DNA of 64,000 nucleotides from Candidatus Nitrotoga sp. LAW (GCA_003402315.1 QFXI01000017.1:1-64000), one strand, 5' to 3'; counted from the stretch's first letter, positions 46,251 to 55,013 are shown. Made by a program: numbers and translations. Notes: generated by a model from the sequence alone, not told the origin.

Positions 46251-47465
46251 ATGCTGAAAAAAATAAAAGTTAATGACGTCCGCTTAGGCATGCATATCCA
46301 AGAGGTTTGTGGCAGTTGGATGGATCATCCTTTTTGGAAAAATTCATTCAAGCTGACTGAAAATAAAGATCTCAATACCCTTAAAAATTGTGGTGTGGCT
46401 GAAATATGGATAGACACTAGCATCGGTTTAGATGTCGATACTGGTGTGACAGCACTTTCACAACAAGAAGAAGAACTCAAGGTCGAAAGCGAACTGAGGA
46501 AAATTGAGCAAACCTCACAAAAAACTGTAGCGCTTGTGTCTTTACAGAACGAATTAATCGTAGCGAAAAAACTACACACTCAGACTAAGGAAGCAGTTAT
46601 CTCGATATTCAGCGATATACGCATGGGTAATACACTCAAGCTTGATGCGACGGTATCGTTGGTAAACGAAATAAACCAGTCGATAGCACGCAATTCCTCC
46701 GCATTGATCAGTTTGTCCCGACTAAAAAATGCAGACAACTACACCTATTTGCATTCAGTTGCCGTCTGCGTCCTGATGATTGCACTGGGGCGGCAACTGG
46801 GACTAAAAGACGAGATACTACAGCAAGTTGGCATTGCCGGATTACTACATGACATCGGAAAAATTTTTATTCCCAATGAGATACTCAACAAACCAGGGAA
46901 ATTGACAAATGAAGAGTTCAATATTGTCAAAACACACCCTTTAAAAGGTTGGGAAATACTTAAAGATTGCAGCGAAGTCAGCGAGCTAACATTAGATGTC
47001 TGCCGACATCATCATGAACGCGTAGATGGTAAAGGCTATCCAGACAAGCTATCCGGTGAGGGATTAACATTATTTGCACGTATGGGTGCGGTATGTGACG
47101 TATATGATGCAATCACTTCAAATCGCTGCTATAAAATAGGATGGGAACCAGCGGAATCCATCCGCAAGATGGCAGAATGGAAGAACGGACATTTCGACGA
47201 AGTCATTTTTCATGCATTCGTTAAAACGGTCGGCATTTATCCAACCGGTAGCTTACTTAAGCTGAAATCCGGGCGCCTCGGCGTAGTGACTGACCAATCG
47301 AAGCAAAGTTTGACCAAGCCATTAGTGAAAGTGTTCTTTTCTACCCGCTCTAACGCACACATCTTGCAGGAAATAGTTGATCTATCGAAATCTCCTGACA
47401 GTATCGCTAATTTAGAAAATCCTCTGCAATGGGGATTTAATTTAGATGAAATTATAGGTATCTAA
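46251..47465 (+). CDS. DUF3391 plus HD-GYP c-di-GMP phosphodiesterase, intact
   Basis: A 404-aa paralogue of the protein at 32.2 kb with the same order: DUF3391 N-terminal domain (INDVRLGMHIQEVCGSW type), linker, HD-GYP. All ligands are kept: His168 in YLHSVAVC, His200-Asp201 in LLHDIGK, HHHERVDGKGYP at residues 253-264, and CDVYDAIT. It should hydrolyse c-di-GMP to GMP. It follows pgi by 39 bases; no ribosome site of note. Comparison with the first copy shows which residues that one has lost. Confidence 0.92.
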   Translation: MLKKIKVNDVRLGMHIQEVCGSWMDHPFWKNSFKLTENKDLNTLKNCGVAEIWIDTSIGLDVDTGVTALSQQEEELKVESELRKIEQTSQKTVALVSLQNELIVAKKLHTQTKEAVISIFSDIRMGNTLKLDATVSLVNEINQSIARNSSALISLSRLKNADNYTYLHSVAVCVLMIALGRQLGLKDEILQQVGIAGLLHDIGKIFIPNEILNKPGKLTNEEFNIVKTHPLKGWEILKDCSEVSELTLDVCRHHHERVDGKGYPDKLSGEGLTLFARMGAVCDVYDAITSNRCYKIGWEPAESIRKMAEWKNGHFDEVIFHAFVKTVGIYPTGSLLKLKSGRLGVVTDQSKQSLTKPLVKVFFSTRSNAHILQEIVDLSKSPDSIANLENPLQWGFNLDEIIGI

Positions 47466-47479
47466 AACCAGACCCGGAT

Positions 47480-47740
47480 TCAATTTTTCATGTGCTGAAT
47501 GTAAAACGTGAATCTTGGGCATAATGTCGAGCCGCTGCATATGCAAAAAATCAAGCCAATGGCCACAGCTGAGAGCTCATGTACCAGCCATCTGCCTGCC
47601 ATCGAATTAAACCACCAGCCCGATATAATTTCCAAGATCATCATGGCAACCGTAATTCACATGACCGCGCGTGTGCCACGCTCGGCTGCGTGACGGTCTT
47701 TGTCGAAGACGCGATTACGAGTATAAAGTGGCAAGTTACG
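47480..47740 (-). pseudogene. N-terminal fragment of a CDF (CzcD/DmeF-like) cation efflux gene
   Basis: On the minus strand an 87-codon frame reads a typical cation-diffusion-facilitator N terminus: RVFDKDRHAAERGTRAVM, then an in-frame TGA at 47657-47659, then ITVAMMILEIISGWWFNSMA (first membrane helix), a shortened second helix and CPRFTF, matching the family DPRFSFGTGKV. The ADGWHMxSH metal-site loop of the second helix is damaged (GRWLVHE). The gene ends shortly after, so most of it is gone. It lies directly before the CaCA exchanger gene end, on the same strand. Confidence 0.6.
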
Positions 47741-47769
47741 GATCTGCATAACTGATTATTATTGCCCTA

Positions 47770-48777
47770 TCACGATAATGTGATGGTGAGGAAAATGACG
47801 TAAAGGCCGCCATTTACCAGCAGCGTCCACACCGGCAATCCGCCTGGACGTGCATGGAGCCGGAGCCACGCGGCAGCGACCAAGGTGATAAACACACCGG
47901 TCAACACTTCTATACGCGGTTGCCAAGGCGTTAGCATAATTCCAATAGCAGGTAACAATGTTCCTTGGAATACCATCGCACCGGTAATATTCCCGAAAGC
48001 CAGCGTATCTTTACCACGCCGAATCCATAAAATACTGTTTACTTTTTCGGGAAGCTCGGTCGCTATCGGGATAATAAGCAAAGACAGTAGTAATGCAGAA
48101 ATCCCTAAGATATGCGAAGTACCCTCGATACCGTGGATGAACCCCTTGGCACCAAAAATCAACAATGCCAAACCGATTCCTAGTTGCAGCAAAATGGTCC
48201 ATAGATTAGTCGGCAACCCAAGTTTGGCAAAAAACATCTTGCCCTCAGCCGCCGTGCCATGCCCATCCTCAACCAGTTTTTCCGAGGCGCGCAACGTAAG
48301 CATGATGTAAACGAAATAGGTGAGAACCAGTGCAAAACTTAGCGCGCCACGAAAGGTGCGCGCCTCCTGCGGAATGTACATAGCCACAGCGGCGAGAATG
48401 AATGCGAACAGAAAAAAATTTAAATCACGTATAAAACCACTACGTTCTGGCCGAACATGGCCATTGAATCCACGCCGATGAAAAATGGCAAATGCCATAA
48501 GGCAGGTAGAGAGTGTTGACAGCATTAGGGGTGCGCCCAGAATAGCGCCGACACCAATTTCTTCATTAATGTTAATGTTTTTCGTACCGGCGAACAATGC
48601 GAGCAGCGGAACCATTGTTTCGGGCAAAGCCGTTCCGATAGCAGCGAACACCGAGCCGGTCACACCTTCGGATATTTTTAATTGCTCACCCAGATGCTCT
48701 AACGCATTAGTAAAGAGTTCAGAGGCGGCCAGAATGATAAAAAGCATCATAACCAGCTCAAAAATAAGGTTCGTCAT
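47770..48777 (-). CDS. CaCA-family cation exchanger-like membrane protein
   Basis: A 335-aa protein with about ten membrane helices. The two inverted alpha repeats that bind the ion in sodium/calcium exchangers are recognisable: GTALPETMVPLLALFAG in the first half and IPIATELPEKVNSILW...FGNITGAMVFQG in the second. Both hold the conserved acidic residue (Glu in LPE). It probably exchanges Ca2+ or another cation against Na+ or H+ across the inner membrane. The start ATG has a GAGGAAA ribosome site. It lies alone between the CDF remnant and murJ. Confidence 0.85.
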   Translation of the reverse strand: MTNLIFELVMMLFIILAASELFTNALEHLGEQLKISEGVTGSVFAAIGTALPETMVPLLALFAGTKNININEEIGVGAILGAPLMLSTLSTCLMAFAIFHRRGFNGHVRPERSGFIRDLNFFLFAFILAAVAMYIPQEARTFRGALSFALVLTYFVYIMLTLRASEKLVEDGHGTAAEGKMFFAKLGLPTNLWTILLQLGIGLALLIFGAKGFIHGIEGTSHILGISALLLSLLIIPIATELPEKVNSILWIRRGKDTLAFGNITGAMVFQGTLLPAIGIMLTPWQPRIEVLTGVFITLVAAAWLRLHARPGGLPVWTLLVNGGLYVIFLTITLS

Positions 48778-48922
48778 TCACATTTCCTCAATATTGCATA
48801 CAAACGTCTTATACGCTGCGCACTTCCCAAAAAACGAGTTCGAATATCAGCAGGTAAAGGTTTTCTTCCGAAAAAAAGCTCCAATAGCCGGACAAGATCC
48901 ACTACCCTACCCTATAACCTGT

Positions 48923-50458
48923 TTATGCTCCGCGTCTTGAAAAATCTTTAAGCCGAAAACCAAACACCCACAACACGGCAAAATACACCGTCATGCCCAT
49001 CACTACCAATCCAGTTAGCCGCCAGATACGCATCCAACCGCCGCTGGTAAGCCAGCTTTGTTCACTTCCCATACCAAACCAAAGCGTCAACCCCAACACC
49101 AGCAGTGCCGCACCCAGCTTGGCGAGAAATTTTCCCCAGCCAGGTTCTGGTTGGTAGATGTCACGCTTACGCAGCAGGTAGAACAGGATGGCGGAGTTAA
49201 GGCAAGAACCAAGGCCGATGGCCAGTGCCAACCCTGCATGTTGCAGCCAGCCGATAAACAGCAGATTCATCGCTTGGGTAGCAAACAAGGTGATGATGCC
49301 GATTTTCACCGGGGTTTTAATATCCTGACGTGCATAAAAACCCGGTGCCAGCACCTTCACTGAGAGGATGCCGATCAAGCCGACGCTGTAGCCGACCAGC
49401 GCGTTGCGCGTCATAAGCACGTCGTGCGCAGTAAAGGCGCCATGCTGAAAAAAGGTTGCCAGAAGTGGCACCGCAATCATGCCTAGCGCGAGTGCTGCAG
49501 GCAGGGTCAGCATGAAAGTCAGGCGTAACCCCCAGTCAAGCAGCTTGGAATACTCTGCCAGATGGCCATCGGCGTGATGTTTGGACAATGATGGCAGCAG
49601 AATAGTGGCAATTGCGGCACCCAGCACGCCGGAGGGAAACTCCATCAGGCGGTCGGCATAATAAAGCCAGGATACACTGCCCGCTACCAGAAAAGAGGCG
49701 AAGATAGTGTTAATGATGAGGCTGATCTGGCTGATCGATACACCGAATACCGCTGGCCCCATCTGTTTGATAATGCGCCATACGCCCGCATCTTTCAGGT
49801 TAAAGCGCAGGGTCGGCAGCATGCCGATTTTCTTCAAAAATGGCAATTGGAATGCCAGCTGCACAAACCCAGCTACGAAAACCGCCCATGCCAGTGCCAT
49901 GATAGGCGGCTCAAAATATGGAGCCAGCCACAGTGCAGCACCGATAAAACACAGGTTGAGCAGAATAGGAGTGAATGCCGGCACCCAAAATTTATTGTAT
50001 ATGTTGAGTATCCCCGACGCCACGGCGACCAGCGATATGAAAAATATGTAGGGAGAGGAAATGCGCAACAGCTGAACGGTAAGATCAAATTTCACCGGCG
50101 TCGCTACGAAACCCGGCGCACTGATGTAGATCAAAATCGGCGCAGCAATTATGCCAATGAGCGTAACAATGAACAGGATGATTGCCAGCAATGTGGTTAC
50201 ATGATCGACCAACAGCTTAGTTTCCTCATGCCCACGACGGTTTTTATATTCACCCAAAATTGGCACAAAGGCTTGGGAGAATGCACCTTCCGCGAATAAG
50301 CGGCGCAACAGATTGGGCAGCTTGAAGGCAACGAAGAAAGCATCGGTCGCCATACCTGCGCCGAAAACGCGCGCAACTAATATATCGCGGATTATGCCAA
50401 GTATGCGCGAAGCCAGCGTAAAGCTGCCTATGGTACCAAGAGCTTTAAGCAGGTTCAT
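48923..50458 (-). CDS. murJ: Lipid II flippase MurJ
   Basis: A 511-aa polytopic membrane protein of the MOP/MATE superfamily with 14 helices, full length for MurJ (MviN). The N terminus LKALGTIGSFTLASRILGIIRDILVARVFG and the following ATDAFFVAFKLPNLLRRLFAEGAFSQAFVP, read in parts, are the family's best conserved region, with the essential Arg residues. It flips undecaprenyl-linked peptidoglycan precursor to the periplasm. Its ATG directly follows the stop of a small open frame (50459-50608). Confidence 0.95.
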   Translation of the reverse strand: MNLLKALGTIGSFTLASRILGIIRDILVARVFGAGMATDAFFVAFKLPNLLRRLFAEGAFSQAFVPILGEYKNRRGHEETKLLVDHVTTLLAIILFIVTLIGIIAAPILIYISAPGFVATPVKFDLTVQLLRISSPYIFFISLVAVASGILNIYNKFWVPAFTPILLNLCFIGAALWLAPYFEPPIMALAWAVFVAGFVQLAFQLPFLKKIGMLPTLRFNLKDAGVWRIIKQMGPAVFGVSISQISLIINTIFASFLVAGSVSWLYYADRLMEFPSGVLGAAIATILLPSLSKHHADGHLAEYSKLLDWGLRLTFMLTLPAALALGMIAVPLLATFFQHGAFTAHDVLMTRNALVGYSVGLIGILSVKVLAPGFYARQDIKTPVKIGIITLFATQAMNLLFIGWLQHAGLALAIGLGSCLNSAILFYLLRKRDIYQPEPGWGKFLAKLGAALLVLGLTLWFGMGSEQSWLTSGGWMRIWRLTGLVVMGMTVYFAVLWVFGFRLKDFSRRGA

Positions 50459-50608
50459 TTATAGTCCGTTTAGAATGCGCATGTATCTTGAATCACAGTG
50501 CTTTTTGCACAAAGCCAGAAATTTTCTAGTTGCACAGGAATCACAAGCGGTATGTCTATCTGAACTTGCCGTAAGGAGCATATTGTCATGCTCAATCTGA
50601 GCGTTCAT
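50459..50608 (-). CDS. Possible small Cys-rich protein upstream of murJ
   Basis: A 49-codon frame from the ATG at 50608, with its TAA touching the murJ ATG. The centre has HTACDSCATRKFLALCKKHC, a CxxC...C...C pattern that could bind a metal or an Fe-S cluster and faintly recalls the N terminus of Fnr-type regulators. No clear ribosome site is seen. It may be a leader peptide, a fragment of a larger gene, or chance. Confidence 0.25.
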   Translation of the reverse strand: MNAQIEHDNMLLTASSDRHTACDSCATRKFLALCKKHCDSRYMRILNGL

Positions 50609-50740
50609 GAATTCGCTTGATGGATATATGGAACTTTGCAAGCTGAACAAAGAATTGTGGCAGGGATGATGCACAGCAATCACATGCAAAACTTATTGAT
50701 ATCATTAACATTGGCTGAATGGAATTTCAAATTTTTCCCT

Positions 50741-52348
50741 TCAGTATTTGCCATGCATCATGCTCAATGCCACGGCCTCAGCGACCTGTATGCCATCCAC
50801 TGCAGCGGAAAGTATGCCGCCTGCATAACCTGCACCTTCTCCTGCCGGATAGAGCCCTGAGATATTCAGACTTTGAAAATCTTCGCGGCGCTTGATGCGT
50901 ACGGGGGAAGAAGTTCGTGTTTCCACGCCTGTAAGCACGGCATCAAACATGGCAAACCCTTTAAGCTGTTTATCGAATGCCGGGATGGCTTCTTTTATCG
51001 CTGTGATAGCGTAATCCGGCAGCGACGTAGAAAGATCGCATAGGTGCACACCGGGTGTATAAGACGGTATAACAGACCCAAGCTTGGTCGAGGGCCGATT
51101 CGCGAGAAAGTCCCCTACTTTTTGGGCCGGCGCACAGTAATTGCTGCCGCCCAACTCGAAGGCGCACGCTTCCCAGTACCGTTGCAACTCGATACCAGCC
51201 AATGGACTTCCTGGATAATCAGCGGGGGTGATGCCCACAACAATTCCGCTATTGGCATTGCGCTCGTTGCGTGAATACTGGCTCATGCCGTTGGTAACAA
51301 CGCGGCCTGCCTCAGAAGCTGCCGCCACCACGGTGCCGCCTGGGCACATGCAGAAGCTGTAGACTGAACGGCCATTGCCACAATGATGTACCAGCTTGTA
51401 ATCGGCCGCGCCCAGCAGGGGATTGCCAGCGTTCTTGCCAAAGCGGCAGCGATCGATCAGCGGTTGCGGATGCTCAATGCGAAAACCGATAGAGAATGGC
51501 TTTGCCTCCATGTATACGCCGCGCTGATACAACATTTGAAAGGTGTCACGCGCGCTGTGCCCAACAGCGAGCACAACATGATCGCTGGCAATGAGTTCGC
51601 CACTACCCAGCACCACTCCCCGGACTTGTTCGTTGTCTATGACGATATCTTCAACTTTGCTCTGAAAACGAATTTCACCGCCGAAGGCTTCAATGCTCGC
51701 GCGCATTTCTTCCACCATCCCCACCAACCGAAACGTGCCAATATGTGGCTTGCTCACGTAAAGAATTTCCTCTGGCGCGCCCGCCTTGACGAATTCCGTG
51801 AGCACCTTGCGGCCATAGTGTTTAGGATCTTTAATTTGGCTGTGCAGTTTGCCATCAGAAAATGTTCCCGCGCCACCTTCTCCAAACTGAACGTTGGACT
51901 CTGGATTGAGTTTTCTTTGCCGCCATAGACCGAAAGTATCTTTGGTGCGCTCGCGCACAGCTTTACCGCGCTCCAAAACAATCGGACAGAAACCCATTTG
52001 CGCCAAAATCAGAGCCGCAAATATTCCACAGGGACCGGTACCAATCACGATAGGACGAGAAGCCAGTTTGGCCGGCGCATGTGCAACAAAATGATAGCTT
52101 GTATCGGGTGTGAGTGAGATATGCTTATCGCCTTGTAAGCGCTGAAGCAGTGCAGCTTCATTCTTGACTTCAATATCCAACGTATATATAAAAACGATAG
52201 CCGATGGCTTGCGGGCATCATAGCTGCGGCGAAATATTACATAGCCAATCAGCTCATCCGCGCTAATACCCAGCCGTTTTAGAAGTGCGGTCTTGAGATC
52301 ATCTTCAGAATGGTTTAAAGGGAGCTTAACTTCAATCAATCGCAACAT
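50741..52348 (-). CDS. FAD-dependent dehydrogenase, YP/DUF (COG2509-like) type
   Basis: A 535-aa flavoprotein of unknown substrate. Residues 1-80 form a small N-terminal domain (LIEVKLPLNHSEDDLKTALLKRL), then the FAD-binding Rossmann motif PIVIGTGPCGIFAALILAQMG near residues 99-119. The conserved FGEGGAGTFSDGKLHSQIKD and the C-terminal GLYPAGEGAGYAGGI follow, the latter closing the FAD site. Such proteins are widespread and mostly uncharacterised. It is a single gene; the gap to murJ is about 280 bases. Confidence 0.8.
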   Translation of the reverse strand: MLRLIEVKLPLNHSEDDLKTALLKRLGISADELIGYVIFRRSYDARKPSAIVFIYTLDIEVKNEAALLQRLQGDKHISLTPDTSYHFVAHAPAKLASRPIVIGTGPCGIFAALILAQMGFCPIVLERGKAVRERTKDTFGLWRQRKLNPESNVQFGEGGAGTFSDGKLHSQIKDPKHYGRKVLTEFVKAGAPEEILYVSKPHIGTFRLVGMVEEMRASIEAFGGEIRFQSKVEDIVIDNEQVRGVVLGSGELIASDHVVLAVGHSARDTFQMLYQRGVYMEAKPFSIGFRIEHPQPLIDRCRFGKNAGNPLLGAADYKLVHHCGNGRSVYSFCMCPGGTVVAAASEAGRVVTNGMSQYSRNERNANSGIVVGITPADYPGSPLAGIELQRYWEACAFELGGSNYCAPAQKVGDFLANRPSTKLGSVIPSYTPGVHLCDLSTSLPDYAITAIKEAIPAFDKQLKGFAMFDAVLTGVETRTSSPVRIKRREDFQSLNISGLYPAGEGAGYAGGILSAAVDGIQVAEAVALSMMHGKY

Positions 52349-52475
52349 GCACTGTATTCCGTAGGTGTTCTGTCAGGGAGTAACAAGGAGCCCACTAGTG
52401 GCAAAAGATCATTTTACCGCAAGTGGGTTAATTAGAAATTAAGTGTTAAGTAACGCATATATTCATTCTGTAATA

Positions 52476-52500
52476 TTGGGCTTCATTTCATTCAGCCCAA
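52476..52500 (+). repeat. REP-like palindrome, copy 1
   Basis: TTGGGCT, an 11-base loop TCATTTCATTC, and AGCCCAA form a perfect 7-bp stem. Twenty bases of it recur in inverted orientation at 53393-53412. Such TTGGGCT-type palindromes are typical targets or passengers of RAYT transposases, whose remnant is found beside copy 2. Confidence 0.7.
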
Positions 52501-52615
52501 CCGCGCTCAACGTGATGAAAAACTGATAGCATGAACCACGCTCGCTGGAAGACGAAAAACCAAGGGAACCTTAGACCTTCTGATTACCTTTTATGCGCGT
52601 TTTTTTAGGATAAAC

Positions 52616-52933
52616 ATGAGATTGCAACCCAAAGAGATGAATGCCATTGCACAAGCTGCCCGGGATGCCTTTACGCCTGGTACAGCAGTATTTCTCTTTG
52701 GTTCCCGAGTGGATGACAGCAAGCGTGGGGGAGACATTGATCTGCTGGTTGAGATTCCCGAAGCCATGGCTCCTGCGGAGTTGGTGCGCCGTCGCACCCA
52801 TTTTGTTTCGCGCATCTACCGGCTGCTTGATGAACAGCGCATTGATGTCATCATTGCCACGCAAGGCCAGCAAGATTCGCAGGGGGTAGTTGCTGCGGCA
52901 AAACGTGAAGGAATCCAGGTGGCGCGAGTATGA
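52616..52933 (+). CDS. MNT-type nucleotidyltransferase (antitoxin)
   Basis: A 105-aa minimal nucleotidyltransferase. The signature FLFGSRVDDSKRGGDIDLLVE gives Gly29-Ser30 and the catalytic Asp40 and Asp42 of the GSx10DxD motif. Members paired with HEPN proteins act as antitoxins by modifying the toxin with AMP. An AGGATAA ribosome site precedes the ATG. Its stop overlaps the start of the next frame (ATGATG) by 4 bases, as in complete MNT-HEPN operons. The downstream HEPN gene is interrupted, so this antitoxin may now be idle. Confidence 0.85.
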   Translation: MRLQPKEMNAIAQAARDAFTPGTAVFLFGSRVDDSKRGGDIDLLVEIPEAMAPAELVRRRTHFVSRIYRLLDEQRIDVIIATQGQQDSQGVVAAAKREGIQVARV

Positions 52934-53391
52934 TGCCGACAGACAAACTTGCTGCTGTGCTTTGGGAGGCGGATCGCCACTTGAACACACTTACGGAAGC
53001 ATTAGCAGAATGGAACGTATCGCCTACGATCACGTGGCAGGCATTGGAAAGTGATCGTGCCCGTGTCCGGATTGTGGATCAGCTGCTATTCCGCTTTATC
53101 AAATTGCAGGACACGGTGGGGGAGCGCCTCATACCAGCAACACTGGCCAACCTGCGTGAACCGTTTGAAGATTGACCCATGCGTGACCGGCTAAATCGTT
53201 TGGAAAAGCTGGGTTACCTTGATGTGGACAATTGGTTGGCCTGGCGCGAAGTTCGCAACCGGCTGGCCCCCGAATATCCAGACCAACCGGAGGTTCGTTT
53301 TGCCGCCCTAATGGCTGCAATTGAAGCAGCCAAGGCTTTGGCCGCACTGTATCGAAATTGGCGCGCCCGTTTGGAAACCAGCCCAGGTTAG
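52930..53391 (+). pseudogene. Interrupted HEPN-family toxin gene
   Basis: Two frames in the same phase, 52930-53175 and 53179-53391, are separated only by a TGA and one codon. Read through, they give one HEPN protein of about 153 aa: an N-terminal helical half ending NLREPFED, then MRDRLNRLEKLGYLD and the RNase region EVRNRLAPEYPDQPE. In active members this reads RNxLAHEYP; here His is Pro, so the catalytic RxxxxH motif is lost too. Both the stop and the missing His point to a dead toxin. A sequencing error could explain one change, hardly both. Confidence 0.75.
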
Positions 53392-53412
53392 ACTGAATGA
53401 AATGAAGCCCAA
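53388..53412 (-). repeat. REP-like palindrome, copy 2
   Basis: On the minus strand TTGGGCT, the same 11-base loop as copy 1, then AGTCTAA: the second arm has two changes that still allow G-T pairing. Twenty bases are identical to copy 1 in opposite orientation. The pair of palindromes encloses the MNT-HEPN module, and copy 2 lies just after the RAYT remnant's stop codon. Confidence 0.7.
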
Positions 53413-53416
53413 CATC

Positions 53417-53641
53417 TTACCGCTCTCCATAACCATCTACTCCATCACCTATTTGCCCACCCCAATCCGATGCTGCCATTCCCCGCTCAATGGTGCCATG
53501 CAATGTTGAATGTGGCCAATCAACAGAGTGAGTAACCCAACCATGTTTTACGGGGTTGTAATGAATGTAATCGACGTGCCGCGCAAGATCAATCTCATCC
53601 CAGATTTGATGTTCCCAATAGCGCCGCTGCCAGATGACAAA
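53417..53641 (-). pseudogene. RAYT (REP-associated tyrosine transposase) C-terminal remnant
   Basis: A 74-codon minus-strand frame lacking a start and preceded by an in-frame TAG. It has the hallmark of RAYT proteins: IWQRRYWEHQIWDEIDLARH followed by VDYIHYNPVKHGWVTHSVDW and a final SDWGGQIGDG. The N-terminal half with the HuH motif and the catalytic region is gone. RAYTs are single-copy IS200-like transposases that move REP palindromes, in agreement with the REP copies on both sides. Confidence 0.8.
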
Positions 53642-53673
53642 CTATTCTAGTGGGCTACCCAGGATAAATATAC

Positions 53674-54171
53674 ATGCTGCGATTTCTTCTCATTTTCCTA
53701 CTGATTTTAGGTAGTTTGTTCGCACTGGAACTCACCCCGCCTGGTCAAGCTTTGGTGCATCCGTGGGCTGCATCACTGGCTAGTTTCAGCGCTTCCCTCA
53801 TTACCCTGTTCGACCCAAAGGTTATTACTTACGGTAATGTTATCCAAAGCCAATCCAATGGCTTCGGAGTCGCCATTGAGGCCGGGTGTAACGCGGTCGA
53901 AGCCTGTATTGTCCTGGCGGCGGCCATCCTCGCTTTCCCCGCGCCCTGGCGGCATAAATTGCTCGGTCTCATAATAGGTATGATTGCCGTACAAGTAGCC
54001 AATATCCTGCGCATTATCAGTCTCTTCTATTTGGGGCAATGGCGCATGGACGCTTTTGAATTCGCCCACCTCTATCTGTGGCAAGGGCTTATCATGCTGG
54101 ACGTGCTGGTGGTGTGGCTGATCTGGATACGCGCCATACCGGTTCAAAACCCTGCCCGCCATGACGCGTAA
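53674..54171 (+). CDS. xrtH: Exosortase H
   Basis: A 165-aa membrane protein, short as typical for XrtH. Catalytic residues of the exosortase/archaeosortase superfamily are present: Cys72 in EAGCNAVEA, Arg113 in NILRIISLFYLG, and His132 in FAHLYLWQG. XrtH processes surface proteins with an IPTLxxWG-type C-terminal sorting signal. No such substrate is found in this window. The ATG follows AGGATAAATATAC. It overlaps the next gene by 11 bases. Confidence 0.85.
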   Translation: MLRFLLIFLLILGSLFALELTPPGQALVHPWAASLASFSASLITLFDPKVITYGNVIQSQSNGFGVAIEAGCNAVEACIVLAAAILAFPAPWRHKLLGLIIGMIAVQVANILRIISLFYLGQWRMDAFEFAHLYLWQGLIMLDVLVVWLIWIRAIPVQNPARHDA

Positions 54172-54760
54172 TCCCCTATACAAATTTTTGTTGAAGGCCG
54201 CCCTCTGGCTGCCTGTATGCTTAGGGTTCTGGTACTGGAAGGCGGAATGGTTCAACGGCCCTGCCGTCATGCTATCGGGTTGGATTATGCAATCACTATT
54301 TCCCAGCTGGATAGAGTCGGTGGAGTGGTCACAACGCATCCTCAGTGTCGCTACCACCCTGAAACTTGGTACGGCTCCTGGAATGCCAGCGGGAGAATAT
54401 GCCTTAGTGCTGGAGGTAAATCCACTAACCTATAGCTTCGGATTGCCGCTATTTGTCGCCTTATTCCTCGCTGGCAGTGAAACAATCCGCTGGCATAAGC
54501 TGGCGCTAGGCACAATACTATTGATACCATTCCAAACGTGGGGAATCTGTTTCGATCTTCTTAAACAAGTTGCAGTTACCGCAGGGCCAACCGTATCAGA
54601 ACAAACCGGTTTCTCTACCTGGAAGATTGAGGGGATTGCTCTAGGCTACCAGCTTGGGACGCTTATTCTTCCTGCCTTGGCTCCAATTGGACTGTGGTTG
54701 GCGTTCAATTCCCGCTTTATTCCGATGCTGGTGCTGGAAGGGGCACTACGGAAGCTTTAA
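54161..54760 (+). CDS. Exosortase H-associated membrane protein
   Basis: A 199-aa protein with four or five hydrophobic segments (residues 8-24, 95-115, 120-140, 165-190) and a soluble loop between. It overlaps xrtH by 11 bases, and this fixed pairing is known for XrtH loci. It probably assists or anchors the sorting enzyme in the inner membrane; no catalytic motif is seen. The gene ends the short operon. Confidence 0.7.
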   Translation: MTRNPLYKFLLKAALWLPVCLGFWYWKAEWFNGPAVMLSGWIMQSLFPSWIESVEWSQRILSVATTLKLGTAPGMPAGEYALVLEVNPLTYSFGLPLFVALFLAGSETIRWHKLALGTILLIPFQTWGICFDLLKQVAVTAGPTVSEQTGFSTWKIEGIALGYQLGTLILPALAPIGLWLAFNSRFIPMLVLEGALRKL

Positions 54761-55009
54761 TCCATCAAAGTTTGGTTGTTCTCCACTCGTTGAACGGAGT
54801 AGCTCCCTTTCCCCTTTGGTAGCCAATCTAAACTAGCATCCCAAACTCGTTTGAAGTGATGCTGGGAGAGCGTTTCAAGAACTGTCCAATTCCCCTAAAT
54901 CCAAATATTTCCCATATTAACCAGTTCGATTACACTGCCTATCCTCTTTTTCCACCAGCAAGGGATGTGTCCTGTCTCTGCTAAAATCCTCTCACCTCCC
55001 ACACATTAC
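54761..55009. other. Pyrimidine-rich intergenic stretch
   Basis: About 250 bases between the exosortase pair and the first MITE, rich in C and T on the plus strand. No gene, tRNA or clear hairpin is seen. It may hold the original recJ promoter, now separated from recJ by the MITE. Confidence 0.4.
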
Positions 55010-55013
55010 TAAA

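Noticed and set aside
53674-54760. The idea that one of the PilY1 or FadL proteins is the exosortase substrate
   Set aside because: Their C termini (AYWYKN and QYTHSF) have no IPTL-like motif, hydrophobic helix or basic end.
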